A DNA stretch of 64,000 bases from Eulemur rufifrons (Eukaryota > Chordata > Mammalia > Primates > Lemuridae). The DNA lies in contig NW_027182931.1 of the NCBI RefSeq assembly GCF_041146395.1, forward strand, positions 223,501 through 287,500, written 5' to 3'. A program made the translations under genes and the position numbers. Within the stretch, counting starts at the first letter, position 1, and every line of letters begins with the position of its first letter. The notes beneath the pieces were generated by a model. It had not been told where the DNA came from and did no database searches. It was given only the letters and a program-made list of their open reading frames with translations. Positions 9,709 to 21,874 of the stretch are shown here, piece by piece.

Positions 9709-9909
9709 AATTCTCACACTTCCTTTGTTCTCAGAGTTGACCAAGCCTACAATAGAGCCATGCCACGAGTGAGAAGAGGCTCTGCCTGAGTCCTGCATGT
9801 AGGTCTGGGCCCAAGGCCCAAGTACGATGGTGTGGTGTTGAGGCGACCCAGTCTGCACCCTTCCCACCATAGATTAAACAGAGAATGTGCCCTTAAACTA
9901 ACCACTAAA
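9709..9909 (-). repeat. B element, right arm copy 2
   Basis: CACACTTCCTTTGTTCTCAG, TGACCAAGCCTACAATAGAG, CCTGCATGTAGGTCTGGGCC, CAAGGCCCAAGTACGATGG, CCACCATAGATTAAACAG; the usual AGGTCCTGTGCCC has decayed to AGAATGTGCCC. A 69-codon minus-strand frame crosses it by chance. Confidence 0.86.
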
Positions 9910-10403
9910 ACTAAGCCCTAACACTAAACCTAAATCCTAACCCTAAACCTCGGCCCTTATCCTAACGCCCAACAGTAACACTAAACACTCGCCCTATACT
10001 TAACCCGTAACCCGAACCCCTAAATGTAACCCTAACCATGAACCCTAAACCTAACCCTAACCTCTAGCCATAACCATAGCACTTAACTCTAAACCTAAAT
10101 GTTACACGAAGCCTTATTCCTAACCCTAAGCCCAACCCTAACCCTTAATCTTGAAACTTACCATTAACCCTCACACTAACCCTTAACCCTAACCCTAATC
10201 CTAATCTTTAACCATAAAGCTAACACTGAAGCCTAACCCTGTGCCAAACGATAAAACCAAACCTTAACCCTAACCCTGAAACTTAACCGTAAACGTAACT
10301 GTAACTGTTAAAAATAACACAAACCTTTAACCATAACCCCTAACCCTAAGAGCCCACCCTAACACTAATCTTCCTCGATAAACATTACCATAATCCTACC
10401 CCT
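9910..10403 (-). repeat. Degenerate telomeric spacer, B to A
   Basis: About 494 bp, the conserved B-A distance. From about 10140 onward it matches 12280-12536 (AACCATAAAGCTAACACTG, GAAGCCTAACCCTGTGCC), so the block later amplified as a 3.4-kb repeat starts near here. Confidence 0.78.
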
Positions 10404-10616
10404 AAATCTAATTGTCAGACTTCTTGCTTTCTCAGAGTTTAGAAAGCCTAAAATCCTCCCATGCCATGAGTAAAAGGGGGCTCTACCACTGTGTCCTGCA
10501 TGAAACCCAGGAGCCCATATCCAGCGTACGATAGAGTGGATTCCCGGGGACAATCCCATCCCCCTAACCCCAGCCCCCCGCCCAGTGCAGACAGGGCCTG
10601 TACGCTAAGTATAAAC
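10404..10616 (-). repeat. A element of A1 type
   Basis: Shares with the A1 copies of the array CTAAAATCCTCCCATGCC, GAGTAAAAGGGGGCTCT, CCCATCCCCCTAACCCCAGC and GGGCCTGTACGCTAAGTATA. It still reads ACCACTGTGTCCTGCATG, whereas array A1 copies have CAGCTCTCTCTTGCATG. Confidence 0.87.
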
Positions 10617-10930
10617 ACTACCCCTAACAGATAACCCTCACCCTGAATATAACACCTGACCCTGATCCTATTGTTAAAACATAAACCTCCCCGTAACCCT
10701 AACTTATCCCCTTATCTTAACCTTAATGCATAAAACCCTGAGAAGAAGCCCCATCCCATAATTCTAATCCTAATCCCCAGCCATAACCATAAGACCTCAT
10801 CCCTAATTCTAAAATGCCAACCCTAAACTTCAGCCTACAAACAACCCTAACCCTAACCCTAACCTCTAACCCTAAGCCCTCACCCTATCACTAATCTTCA
10901 TCCCTAAACCGTACCGTAATCCTAACCCTA

Positions 10931-11136
10931 AATCTAATTCTCAGACTTCTTGCTTTCTCAGAGTTTTGAAAGCCTACAATCCTACTAAGCCATGCATGAA
11001 AGCCGGCTCTGCCACAGTGTCCTGCAAGAAACCCAGAGGCCCATACACAGCGTACGATAGAGTGGGTTCCCAGCGACCACAACCGACCCCTAACTTCACC
11101 TCCTAGTGCATACAGGGCCCGTGCCCTAAGCATAAA
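10931..11136 (-). repeat. A element of A2 type
   Basis: CTACTAAGCCATGCATGAAA, GCCGGCTCTGCCACAGTG, CAAGAAACCCAGAGGCCC, TCCTAGTGCATACAGGGCCC. It keeps GACTTCTTGCTTTCTCAG, while array A2 copies have lost five bases there (GACTTGCTTTCTCAG), so the array copies derive from a later, shortened A2. An 80-codon chance frame spans it. Confidence 0.87.
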
Positions 11137-11740
11137 CCCTACCCCTCACCCATAACCCTAACCCAGAACATAACACCTAACTCTGATCCTACTGCTCACC
11201 TTAACACGTAAACCTCACCGTAACCCTAATTTTAACCCCATATCGTAACGTTAATGCATGACACCCTGAGAACAAGCCCTATACTGTAATTCTAACCCTA
11301 ACTCCTAGCCATAAGCATAACACCTAATCTCTAATTCTGAAACACCAACCCTAACCTTAACCCTACCAACAACACTAACACTAATCCTAACCCCTTACCC
11401 TAACCCTACGCCTAAAAATAACCGTAACCGTTGATCCTTAGTCATAACCCCTAACCTTAACCCTAACCCTTAACCCTAATCCCAATGCTAACCATTAACA
11501 TAACCCCAACTCTTAACCTTAACTCTAACCTTTACCTTAATGCCTAGAGTTCTAACCCCAACACTGACCTACAGTTAGAAGTAACACAAACCCCTAATGC
11601 TAACCTTAAACCTGAACAATAAACCTAATCCTTAACCATAACACCCTAACCCTAACCCTAACCCTTAACCCTGACCCTAACCCTAAACCTTAACCCTAAC
11701 CCTGAACCCTAACCCTAAGCCTAACCCTTAACCCTAACCC
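11137..11740 (-). repeat. A2 flank and degenerate telomeric tract
   Basis: Conserved A2 flank (GATCCTACTGCTCACC, CGTTAATGCATGACACC, GAGAACAAGCCC) then hexamer-like sequence ending in the CCCTTAACCCTAACCC tract in which the 11741 jump occurs. Confidence 0.75.
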
Positions 11741-12536
11741 TATCTCCTAGTCATAACTGTAACACCTAATCCCTAACCCTAATTCTCCACCGCTAAGCCT
11801 AACCGTAACGCTGCCTACAACCCTAACACTGACAGGAACCCTTAGTTCTAACCCCAACGCTATGCCTAACAAAAGCCCTAACCCTTCACCCTTCACCCTA
11901 ACCCCTAAGCATTACCCTAGCCTTTAACCGTAATCCTAATCCTAACCATTAAACCTAACCCTAGCTCTTAAAGCTAACCCTAAACCTTACCCTCACGACT
12001 AGACCTAACCCTGACACTAACCTAACACCTAACCCAAACCATAACCCCTAAAGCTAACCCTAACCCTGAACCCTAAACCTAACCCTAACACTGAACCTTC
12101 ACTATATCCCTAACCCCTAAGCCTAATCCTAACTGTTAACCCTCACCCTAACACTTAAACTGGACCATAACACTAAACATTAACCCTAACACTAAACTTT
12201 AACCCTAACCATAAGCCCAACACTTAACCCTAATCCTATCCCCTAACCCTAAGCCCTAACCCTAAACCTAACCCTAACCCCAACCCTAACCCTTAATCTT
12301 GACCCTTACCATTAACCCTCACACTAACCCTAATCCTAATCTTTAACCATAAAGCTAACACTGAAGCCTAACCCTGTGCCAAACGCTAAACCCAAACCTT
12401 AACCCTAACCCTGAAACTTAACCATAAACCTAACTGTAACTGTTACACCTAACACTAACCTCTAACCCTAACCCCTAACCCTAAGACCCCACCTTAACAC
12501 TAACCCTAACCCTAAACATTATCATAATCCTACCCC

Positions 12537-12748
12537 AAATCTAATTCTCGGACTTCTTGCTTTCTTAGAGTTTAGAAAGCCTAAAATCCTCCCATGCCAT
12601 GAGTAAAAGGGGGCTCTGCAGCTCTCTCTTGCATGAAACCAGGAGCCCATACCTAGCGTATGATAGAGTGGGTTCCCGGGGACAATCCCATCCCCCTAAC
12701 CCCAGCCCGCCGCCCAGTGCAGACAGGGCCTGTACGCTAAGTATAAAC
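12537..12748 (-). repeat. A1 element, unit 1
   Basis: TTCTCGGACTTCTTGCTTTC, CCATGAGTAAAAGGGGGC, TCTGCAGCTCTCTCTTGC, CGTATGATAGAGTGGG. The CAGCTCTCTCTTGCATG segment replaces the ACCACTGTGTCCTGCATG found in other A copies and shifts the reading frame. An 81-codon frame here continues into flank. Confidence 0.9.
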
Positions 12749-13068
12749 ACTACCCCTAACAGATAACCCTCACCCTGAACATAGCACCTGACCCTGATCC
12801 TATTGCTCACCTTAAAACATAAACCTCCCCGTAACCCTAACTTATCCCCTTATCTTAACCTTAATGCATAACACCCTGAGAAGAAGCCCTATCCCATAAT
12901 TCTAATCCTAACCCCTAGCCATAACCGTAACACCTCATCCCTAATTCTAAAATGCCAACCCTAACCTTCACCCTGCCAACAACCCTAACCCTAACCCTAA
13001 CCCCTAACCCTAAGCCCTCACCCTATCGCTAATCTTCATCCCTAAACCTTACCGTAATCCTAACCCTA

Positions 13069-13272
13069 AATCTAATTCTCAGACTTGCTTTCTCAGAGTT
13101 TTGAAAGCCTACAATCCTACTAAGCCATGCATGAAAGCCCGCTCTGCCACAGTGTCCTGCATGAAACCCAGAGGCCCATACACTGCGTACGATAGAGTGG
13201 GCTCCCAGCGACCATCACAGACCCCTAACTTCGCCTCCTAGTGCATACAGGGCCCGTGCCCTAAGCATAAAC
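13069..13272 (-). repeat. A2 element, unit 1
   Basis: GACTTGCTTTCTCAGAG (five-base deletion relative to other A), CTACTAAGCCATGCATG, AAAGCCCGCTCTGCCAC, ACTGCGTACGATAGAGTGGG, CGCCTCCTAGTGCATAC. No frame of 60 codons remains. Confidence 0.9.
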
Positions 13273-14089
13273 CCTACCCCACACCCATAACCCTAACCCA
13301 GAACATAACACCTAACCCTGATCCTACTGCTCACCTTAACACGTAAACCTCACCCTAACCCTAACTTAACCCCTTATCTTAACGATAATGCATGACACCC
13401 TGAGAACAAGCCCTATACCGTAATTCTAACCCTAACTCCTAGCCATAACCATAACACCTAATCCCTAATTCTGAAACGCCAACCCTAACCTTAACCCTAC
13501 CGACAACACTAACACTAACCCTAAAACCCTTACCCTAACCCTACGCCTAAAAATAACCCTAACCATTGATCCTTAGTCATAACCCCTAAAGCTTAACCCT
13601 AACCCTTAACGCTAATCCCAATCCTAACCATTAAACATAACCCTACTTAACCCTAACCCTAACCTATACGCTAATGCCTAGAGATCTAACCCCAACACTG
13701 ACCTACAGTTAACACTAACCCTAAGCCCTAATCCTAACCTTAAACCTGAACCATAAACCTAACCCTTAACCCTAACCCTATTCCTAACCCCCTAACCCTA
13801 ACCCTAACTGTTAAGCCTCACCCTAACACTTAACCCTGACTCTAACCCTAAACCTTAACCCTAACCCTGAACCCTAACCCTAAGCCTAACCCTTAACCCT
13901 AACCCTATCCCTTAACCCTAACCCCTAACCCTAACGCTAACCCCAACCCTAAACCTAACCCTGGCCCCCAACCCAGACTTAACACCTAACCCCTAACACT
14001 AACTCTAAACCTAACCACTAATCCCTAGCACCTGACCCTGACTCGAAACCTAACCCCTAACTCGAAACCCCTAACCCCAAACCTAACCC

Positions 14090-14300
14090 TAATTCTCACA
14101 CTACTTCCATTCCCAGAGTGAAGCAAGCCTACAATACAGCCATGCCATGTGTGAGATGAGGCTCTGCCTGAGTCCTGCATGTAGGTTTTGTCCCAAGGCC
14201 CAGGGAATGATGTTGTGCTTTTGTGGTGACTCCGACCACACCCCTCTCACCGTAGATTAACCAGGTCCTGTGCCCTTAAACTGACCGCTAAATCTAAGCC
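14090..14300 (-). repeat. B element, unit 1
   Basis: CACACTACTTCCATTCCCAG, GTGAAGCAAGCCTACAATAC, GTGTGAGATGAGGCTCTGCC, GTAGGTTTTGTCCCAAGGCC, GGGAATGATGTTGTGC, CACCGTAGATTAACCAGG. The GGGCCC core of older B copies has become TTGTCCC. Confidence 0.9.
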
Positions 14301-14798
14301 CTACCACCAACCCTAACCTCTGACCCTGAACCTAAGCCCCGAGCCTAAAGCCCAACACTAACTCTAAACACTTACCCTAAACCTAATCCCTAACCCTAAT
14401 GCTAACCCCTAAACGTAACTCTAACCACGAACAGTAAACCTAACCCTAACCTCTAACACAAACCCTAACACATAACTCTAACCCTAAAACTAACCCTAAC
14501 CCTTAACCCTAAACCTAAACCCTAACCCTAACCCTTAACCTTAATCTTAACCGTTAACTCTCATGCTAACCTTTAATCCTAACCCTAATCCTAATCTTCA
14601 ACCCTAAACCGAACACAACCCTAACCCTGTACCAAACCCTGACCCCTCATCTTAACCCTATCCGCAAACCTCAACCCCAAAACGAACTGTAACCGTTAAA
14701 CCTAACAGTAACCTTAAACCGTAACCCTAATCTGTAACCCTATCCCCTCACCATAACACTACACTTCATCCTGAACCCTAACCATAATCCTAACCCTA

Positions 14799-15007
14799 AA
14801 TCTAATTCTCAGACTTCTTGCTTTCTTAGAGTTTAGAAAGCCTGCAATCCTCCCGTGCCATGTGTGAAAGGAGGCTCTACCACTGTGTCCTGCATGAAAT
14901 CCACGGGCCCATACCCAGAGTCCGATACAGTGGGTTCCCGGTGACAATCCCAGCCCCCTAACCTCCCCCCAGCCTAATGCCGACAGGGCCCGTGCGCTAA
15001 GCATAAA
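14799..15007 (-). repeat. A3 element, unit 1
   Basis: TCTTGCTTTCTTAGAGTTT, GCCTGCAATCCTCCCGTGCC, GCATGAAATCCACGGGCCC, AGAGTCCGATACAGTGGG, CAGCCTAATGCCGACAGGGC. GCCTGCAATCC, CACGGGCCC, CTAATGC and GTGCGCTAAGC tie A3 to every A of the array right of 29.4 kb. Confidence 0.9.
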
Positions 15008-15969
15008 TGATACCTTTAACAGATAACCCTAACCCTGAACATGGCACCTAACCCTGTTCCTATTTCTCCCCTTAACACGTAAACCTCACCGTGAGCCTAA
15101 CTTTAACCTCTTAACGTAACGTTAATGCATAACCCATTCCCTGAGAACATCCCCTATCCCATAATTCTAACCCTATCTCCTAGTCATAACTGTAACACCT
15201 AATCCCTAACCCTAATTCTCCACCGCTAAGCCTAACCGTAACGCTGCCTACAACCCTAACACTGACAGGAACCCTTAGTTCTAACCCCAACGCTATGCCT
15301 AACAAAAGCCCTAACCCTTCACCCTTCACCCTAACCCCTGAGCATTACCCTAACCTTTAACCGTAATCCTAATCCTAACCATTAAACCTAACCCTAGCTC
15401 TTAAAGCTAACCCTAAACCTTACCCTCACGACTAGACCTAACCCTGACACTAACCTAACACCTAACCCTAACCATAACCCCTAAAGCTAACCCTAACCCT
15501 GAACCCTAAACCTAACCCTAACACTGAACCTTCACTATATCCCTAACCCCTAAGCCTAATCCTAACTGTTAACCCTCACCCTAACACTTAAACTGGACCA
15601 TAACACTAAACATTAACCCTAACACTAAACTTTAACCCTAACCATAAGCCCAACACTTAACCCTAATCCTATCCCCTAACCCTAACCCTAACCCTAAACC
15701 TAACCCTAACCCCAACCCTAACCCTTAATCTTGACCCTTACCATTAACCCTCACACTAACCCTAATCCTAATCTTTAACCATAATGCTAACACTGAAGCC
15801 TAACCCTGTGCCAAACGCTAAACCCAAACCTTAACCCTAACCCTGAAACTTAACCATAAACCTAACTGTAACTGTTACACCTAACACTAACCTCTAACCC
15901 TAACCCCTAACCCTAAGACCCCACCTTAACCCTAACCCTAACCCTAAACATTATCATAATCCTACCCCT

Positions 15970-16181
15970 AAATCTAATTCTCGGACTTCTTGCTTTCTTA
16001 GAGTTTAGAAAGCCTAAAATCCTCCCATGCCATGAGTAAAAGGGGGCTCTGCAGCTCTCTCTTGCATGAAACCAGGAGCCCATACCTAGCGTATGATAGA
16101 GTGGGTTCCCGGGGACAATCCCATCCCCCTAACCCCAGCCTCCCGCCCAGTGCAGACAGGGCCTGTACGCTAAGTATAAAC
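15970..16181 (-). repeat. A1 element, unit 2
   Basis: As unit 1 A1 but CCCAGCCTCCCGCCCAG. The 81-codon chance frame differs by one residue from unit 1. Confidence 0.9.
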
Positions 16182-16501
16182 ACTACCCCTAACAGATAAC
16201 CCTCACCCTGAACATAGCACCTGACCCTGATCCTATTGCTCACCTTAAAACATAAACCTCCCCGTAACCCTAACTTATCCCCTTATCTTAACCTTAATGC
16301 ATAACACCCTGAGAAGAAGCCCTATCCCATAATTCTAATCCTAACCCCTAGCCATAACCCTAACACCTCATCCCTAATTCTAAAATGCCAACCCTAACCT
16401 TCACCCTGCCAACAACCCTAACCCTAACCCTAACCCCTAACCCTAAGCCCTCACCCTATCGCTAATCTTCATCCCTAAACCGTACCGTAATCCTAACCCT
16501 A

Positions 16502-16705
16502 AATCTAATTCTCAGACTTGCTTTCTCAGAGTTTTGAAAGCCTACAATCCTACTAAGCCATGCATGAAAGCCCGCTCTGCCACAGTGTCCTGCATGAAAC
16601 CCAGAGGCCCATACACTGCGTACGATAGAGTGGGCTCCCAGCGACCATCACAGACCCCTAACTTCGCCTCCTAGTGCATACAGGGCCCGTGCCCTAAGCA
16701 TAAAC
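16502..16705 (-). repeat. A2 element, unit 2
   Basis: Same five-base deletion form (GACTTGCTTTCTC). The preceding flank reads CCCTAAACCGTACCG, against CCCTAAACCTTACCG in unit 1. Confidence 0.9.
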
Positions 16706-17522
16706 CCTACCCCACACCCATAACCCTAACCCAGAACATAACACCTAACCCTGATCCTACTGCTCACCTTAACACGTAAACCTCACCCTAACCCTAACTT
16801 AACCCCTTATCTTAACGATAATGCATGACACCCTGAGAACAAGCCCTATACCGTAATTCTAACCCTAACTCCTAGCCATAACCATAACACCTAATCCCTA
16901 ATTCTGAAACGCCAACCCTAACCTTAACCCTACCGACAACACTAACACTAACCCTAAAACCCTTACCCTAACCCTACGCCTAAAAATAACCCTAACCATT
17001 GATCCTTAGTCATAACCCCTAAAGCTTAACCCTAACCCTTAACGCTAATCCCAATCCTAACCATTAAACATAACCCTACTTAACCCTAACCCTAACCTAT
17101 ACGCTAATGCCTAGAGATCTAACCCCAACACTGACCTACAGTTAACACTAACCCTAACCCCTAATCCTAACCTTAAACCTGAACCATAAACCTAACCCTT
17201 AACCCTAACCCTATTCCTAACCCCCTAACCCTAACCCTAACTGTTAAGCCTCACCCTAACACTTAACCCTGACTCTAACCCTAAACCTTAACCCTAACCC
17301 TGAACCCTAACCCTAAGCCTAACCCTTAACCCTAACCCTATCCCTTAACCCTAACCCCTAACCCTAACGCTAACCCCAACCCTAAACCTAACCCTGGCCC
17401 CCAACCCAGACTTAACACCTAACCCCTAACACTAACTCTAAACCTAACCACTAATCCCTAGCACCTGACCCTGACTCGAAACCTAACCCCTAACTCGAAA
17501 CCCCTAACCCCAAACCTAACCC

Positions 17523-17733
17523 TAATTCTCACACTACTTCCATTCCCAGAGTGAAGCAAGCCTACAATACAGCCATGCCATGTGTGAGATGAGGCTCTGC
17601 CTGAGTCCTGCACGTAGGTTTTGTCCCAAGGCCCAGGGAATGATGTTGTGCTTTTGTGGTGACTCCGACCACACCCCTCTCACCATAGATTAACCAGGTC
17701 CTGTGCCCTTAAACTGACCGCTAAATCTAAGCC
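17523..17733 (-). repeat. B element, unit 2
   Basis: Carries CTGCACGTAGG and, uniquely among the five units, CTCTCACCATAGATTAACC where the others have CACCGTAGATT. Confidence 0.9.
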
Positions 17734-18231
17734 CTACCACCAACCCTAACCTCTGACCCTGAACCTAAGCCCCGAGCCTAAAGCCCAACACTAACTCTAA
17801 ACACTTACCCTAAACCTAATCCCTAACCCTAATGCTAACCCCTAAACGTAACTCTAACCACGAACAGTAAACCTAACCCTAACCTCTAACACAAACCCTA
17901 ACACATAACTCTAACCCTAAAACTAACCCTAACCCTTAACCCTAAACCTAAACCCTAACCCTAACCCTTAACCTTAATCTTAACCGTTAACTCTCATGCT
18001 AACCTTTAATCCTAACCCTAATCCTAATCTTCAACCCTAAACCGAACACAACCCTAACCCTGTACCAAACCCTGACCCCTCATCTTAACCCTATCCGCAA
18101 ACCTCAACCCCAAAACGAACTGTAACCGTTAAACCTAACAGTAACCTTAAACCGTAACCCTAATCTGTAACCCTATCCCCTCACCATAACACTACACTTC
18201 ATCCTGAACCCTAACCATAATCCTAACCCTA

Positions 18232-18440
18232 AATCTAATTCTCAGACTTCTTGCTTTCTTAGAGTTTAGAAAGCCTGCAATCCTCCCGTGCCATGTGTGA
18301 AAGGAGGCTCTACCACTGTGTCCTGCATGAAATCCACGGGCCCATACCCAGAGTCCGATACAGTGGGTTCCCGGTGACAATCCCAGCCCCCTAACCTCCC
18401 CCCAGCCTAATGCCGACAGGGCCCGTGCGCTAAGCATAAA
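18232..18440 (-). repeat. A3 element, unit 2
   Basis: By eye the same as unit 1 A3; the translated chance frame is identical over 81 codons. Confidence 0.9.
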
Positions 18441-19403
18441 TGATACCTTTAACAGATAACCCTAACCCTGAACATGGCACCTAACCCTGTTCCTATTTCT
18501 CCCCTTAACACGTAAACCTCACCGTGAGCCTAACTTTAACCTCTTAACGTAACGTTAATGCATAACCCATTCCCTGAGAACATCCCCTATCCCATAATTC
18601 TAACCCTATCTCCTAGTCATAACTGTAACACCTAATCCCTAACCCTAATTCTCCACCGCTAAGCCTAACCGTAACGCTGCCTACAACCCTAACACTGACA
18701 GGAACCCTTAGTTCTAACCCCAACGCTATGCCTAACAAAAGCCCTAACCCTTCACCCTTCACCCTAACCCCTGAGCATTACCCTAACCTTTAACCGTAAT
18801 CCTAATCCTAACCATTAAACCTAACCCTAGCTCTTAAAGCTAACCCTAAACCTTACCCTCACGACTAGACCTAACCCTGACACTAACCTAACACCTAACC
18901 CTAACCATAACCCCTAAAGCTAACCCTAACCCTGAACCCTAAACCTGACCCTAACACTGAACCTTCACTATATCCCTAACCCCTAAGCCTAATCCTAACT
19001 GTTAACCCTCACCCTAACACTTAAACTGGACCATAACACTAAACATTAACCCTAACACTAAACTTTAACCCTAACCATAAGCCCAACACTTAACCCTAAT
19101 CCTATCCCCTAACCCTAAGCCCTAACCCTAAACCTAACCCTAACCCCAACCCTAACCCTTAATCTTGACCCTTACCATTAACCCTCACACTAACCCTAAT
19201 CCTAATCTTTAACCATAAAGCTAACACTGAAGCCTAACCCTGTGCCAAACGCTAAACCCAAACCTTAACCCTAACCCTGAAACTTAACCATAAACCTAAC
19301 TGTAACTGTTACACCTAACACTAACCTCTAACCCTAACCCCTAACCCTAAGACCCCACCTTAACCCTAACCCTAACCCTAAACATTATCATAATCCTACC
19401 CCT

Positions 19404-19615
19404 AAATCTAATTCTCGGACTTCTTGCTTTCTTAGAGTTTAGAAAGCCTAAAATCCTCCCATGCCATGAGTAAAAGGGGGCTCTGCAGCTCTCTCTTGCA
19501 TGAAACCAGGAGCCCATACCTAGCGTATGATAGAGTGGGTTCCCGGGGACAATCCCATCCCCCTAACCCCAGCCTCCCGCCCAGTGCAGACAGGGCCTGT
19601 ACGCTAAGTATAAAC
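19404..19615 (-). repeat. A1 element, unit 3
   Basis: Matches unit 2 A1; no private change noticed. Confidence 0.9.
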
Positions 19616-19935
19616 ACTACCCCTAACAGATAACCCTCACCCTGAACATAGCACCTGACCCTGATCCTATTGCTCACCTTAAAACATAAACCTCCCCGTA
19701 ACCCTAACTTATCCCCTTATCTTAACCTTAATGCATAACACCCTGAGAAGAAGCCCTATCCCATAATTCTAATCCTAACCCCTAGCCATAACCCTAACAC
19801 CTCATCCCTAATTCTAAAATGCCAACCCTAACCTTCACCCTGCCAACAACCCTAACCCTAACCCTAACCCCTAACCCTAAGCCCTCACCCTATCGCTAAT
19901 CTTCATCCCTAAACCGTACCGTAATCCTAACCCTA

Positions 19936-20139
19936 AATCTAATTCTCAGACTTGCTTTCTCAGAGTTTTGAAAGCCTACAATCCTACTAAGCCATGCATG
20001 AAAGCCCGCTCTGCCACAGTGTCCTGCATGAAACCCAGAGGCCCATACACTGCGTACGATAGAGTGGGCTCCCAGCGACCATCACAGACCCCTAACTTCG
20101 CCTCCTAGTGCATACAGGGCCCGTGCCCTAAGCATAAAC
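19936..20139 (-). repeat. A2 element, unit 3
   Basis: Matches unit 2 A2; no private change noticed. Confidence 0.9.
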
Positions 20140-20956
20140 CCTACCCCACACCCATAACCCTAACCCAGAACATAACACCTAACCCTGATCCTACTGCTCA
20201 CCTTAACACGTAAACCTCACCCTAACCCTAACTTAACCCCTTATCTTAACGATAATGCATGACACCCTGAGAACAAGCCCTATACCGTAATTCTAACCCT
20301 AACTCCTAGCCATAACCATAACACCTAATCCCTAATTCTGAAACGCCAACCCTAACCTTAACCCTACCGACAACACTAACACTAACCCTAAAACCCTTAC
20401 CCTAACCCTACGCCTAAAAATAACCCTAACCATTGATCCTTAGTCATAACCCCTAAAGCTTAACCCTAACCCTTAACGCTAATCCCAATCCTAACCATTA
20501 AACATAACCCTACTTAACCCTAACCCTAACCTATACGCTAATGCCTAGAGATCTAACCCCAACACTGACCTACAGTTAACACTAACCCTAAGCCCTAATC
20601 CTAACCTTAAACCTGAACCATAAACCTAACCCTTAACCCTAACCCTATTCCTAACCCCCTAACCCTAACCCTAACTGTTAAGCCTCACCCTAACACTTAA
20701 CCCTGACTCTAACCCTAAACCTTAACCCTAACCCTGAACCCTAACCCTAAGCCTAACCCTTAACCCTAACCCTATCCCTTAACCCTAACCCCTAACCCTA
20801 ACGCTAACCCCAACCCTAAACCTAACCCTGGCCCCCAACCCAGACTTAACACCTAACCCCTAACACTAACTCTAAACCTAACCACTAATCCCTAGCACCT
20901 GACCCTGACTCGAAACCTAACCCCTAACTCGAAACCCCTAACCCCAAACCTAACCC

Positions 20957-21167
20957 TAATTCTCACACTACTTCCATTCCCAGAGTGAAGCAAGCCTACA
21001 ATACAGCCATGCCATGTGTGAGATGAGGCTCTGCCTGAGTCCTGCACGTAGGTTTTGTCCCAAGGCCCAGGGAATGATGTTGTGCTTTTGTGGTGACTCC
21101 GACCACACCCCTCTCACCGTAGATTAACCAGGTCCTGTGCCCTTAAACTGACCGCTAAATCTAAGCC
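20957..21167 (-). repeat. B element, unit 3
   Basis: CTGCACGTAGG with CACCGTAGATTAACC, so it differs from unit 1 at the first site and from unit 2 at the second. Confidence 0.9.
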
Positions 21168-21665
21168 CTACCACCAACCCTAACCTCTGACCCTGAACCT
21201 AAGCCCTGAGCCTAAAGCCCAACACTAACTCTAAACACTTACCCTAAACCTAATCCCTAACCCTAATGCTAACCCCTAAACGTAACTCTAACCACGAACA
21301 GTAAACCTAACCCTAACCTCTAACACAAACCCTAACACATAACTCTAACCCTAAAACTAACCCTAACCCTTAACCCTAAACCTAAACCCTAACCCTAACC
21401 CTTAACCTTAATCTTAACCGTTAACTCTCATGCTAACCTTTAATCCTAACCCTAATCCTAATCTTCAACCCTAAACCGAACACAACCCTAACCCTGTACC
21501 AAACCCTGACCCCTCATCTTAACCCTATCCGCAAACCTCAACCCCAAAACGAACTGTAACCGTTAAACCTAACAGTAACCTTAAACTGTAACCCTAATCT
21601 GTAACCCTATCCCCTCACCATAACACTACACTTCATCCTGAACCCTAACCATAATCCTAACCCTA

Positions 21666-21874
21666 AATCTAATTCTCAGACTTCTTGCTTTCTTAGAGTT
21701 TAGAAAGCCTGCAATCCTCCCGTGCCATGTGTGAAAGGAGGCTCTACCACTGTGTCCTGCATGAAATCCACGGGCCCATACCCAGAGTCCGATACAGTGG
21801 GTTCCCGGTGACAATCCCAGCCCCCTAACCTCCCCCCAGCCTAATGCCGACAGGGCCCGTGCGCTAAGCATAAA
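21666..21874 (-). repeat. A3 element, unit 3
   Basis: Matches unit 1 A3. The flank just before it has CTTAAACTGTAACCC, where other units have AAACCGTAACCC. Confidence 0.9.

Larger units (their letters stand above)
10140..11740 (-). repeat. Deleted founder or partial unit of the 3.4-kb repeat (A1, A2 only)
   Basis: This stretch matches 12280-13905 of the first full unit (A1-A2 with the same 315-320 bp gap, then the ACACTGACCTACAGTTA stretch at 11564 against 13697). At 11741 the sequence jumps to the phase that in full units begins 1268 bp further on (15174 in place of 13906), so B and A3 are absent. It is more diverged than the five full units. Confidence 0.75.
11741..15173 (-). repeat. 3.4-kb unit 1
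   Basis: A1 12537-12748, A2 13069-13272, B 14090-14300, A3 14799-15007. Unit 1 differs from units 2-5 in B (TGCATGTAGG against TGCACGTAGG) and in A1 (CAGCCCGCCGCCC against CAGCCTCCCGCCC). It shares CCTTAACACTAACCC before A1 with unit 5 only. Confidence 0.92.
15174..18606 (-). repeat. 3.4-kb unit 2
   Basis: A1 15970-16181, A2 16502-16705, B 17523-17733, A3 18232-18440. Shares CATAATGCTAACAC (about 15780) and CCCTAACCCTAACCC in place of CCCTAAGCCC (about 15678) with unit 5, against units 1, 3 and 4. Confidence 0.92.
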
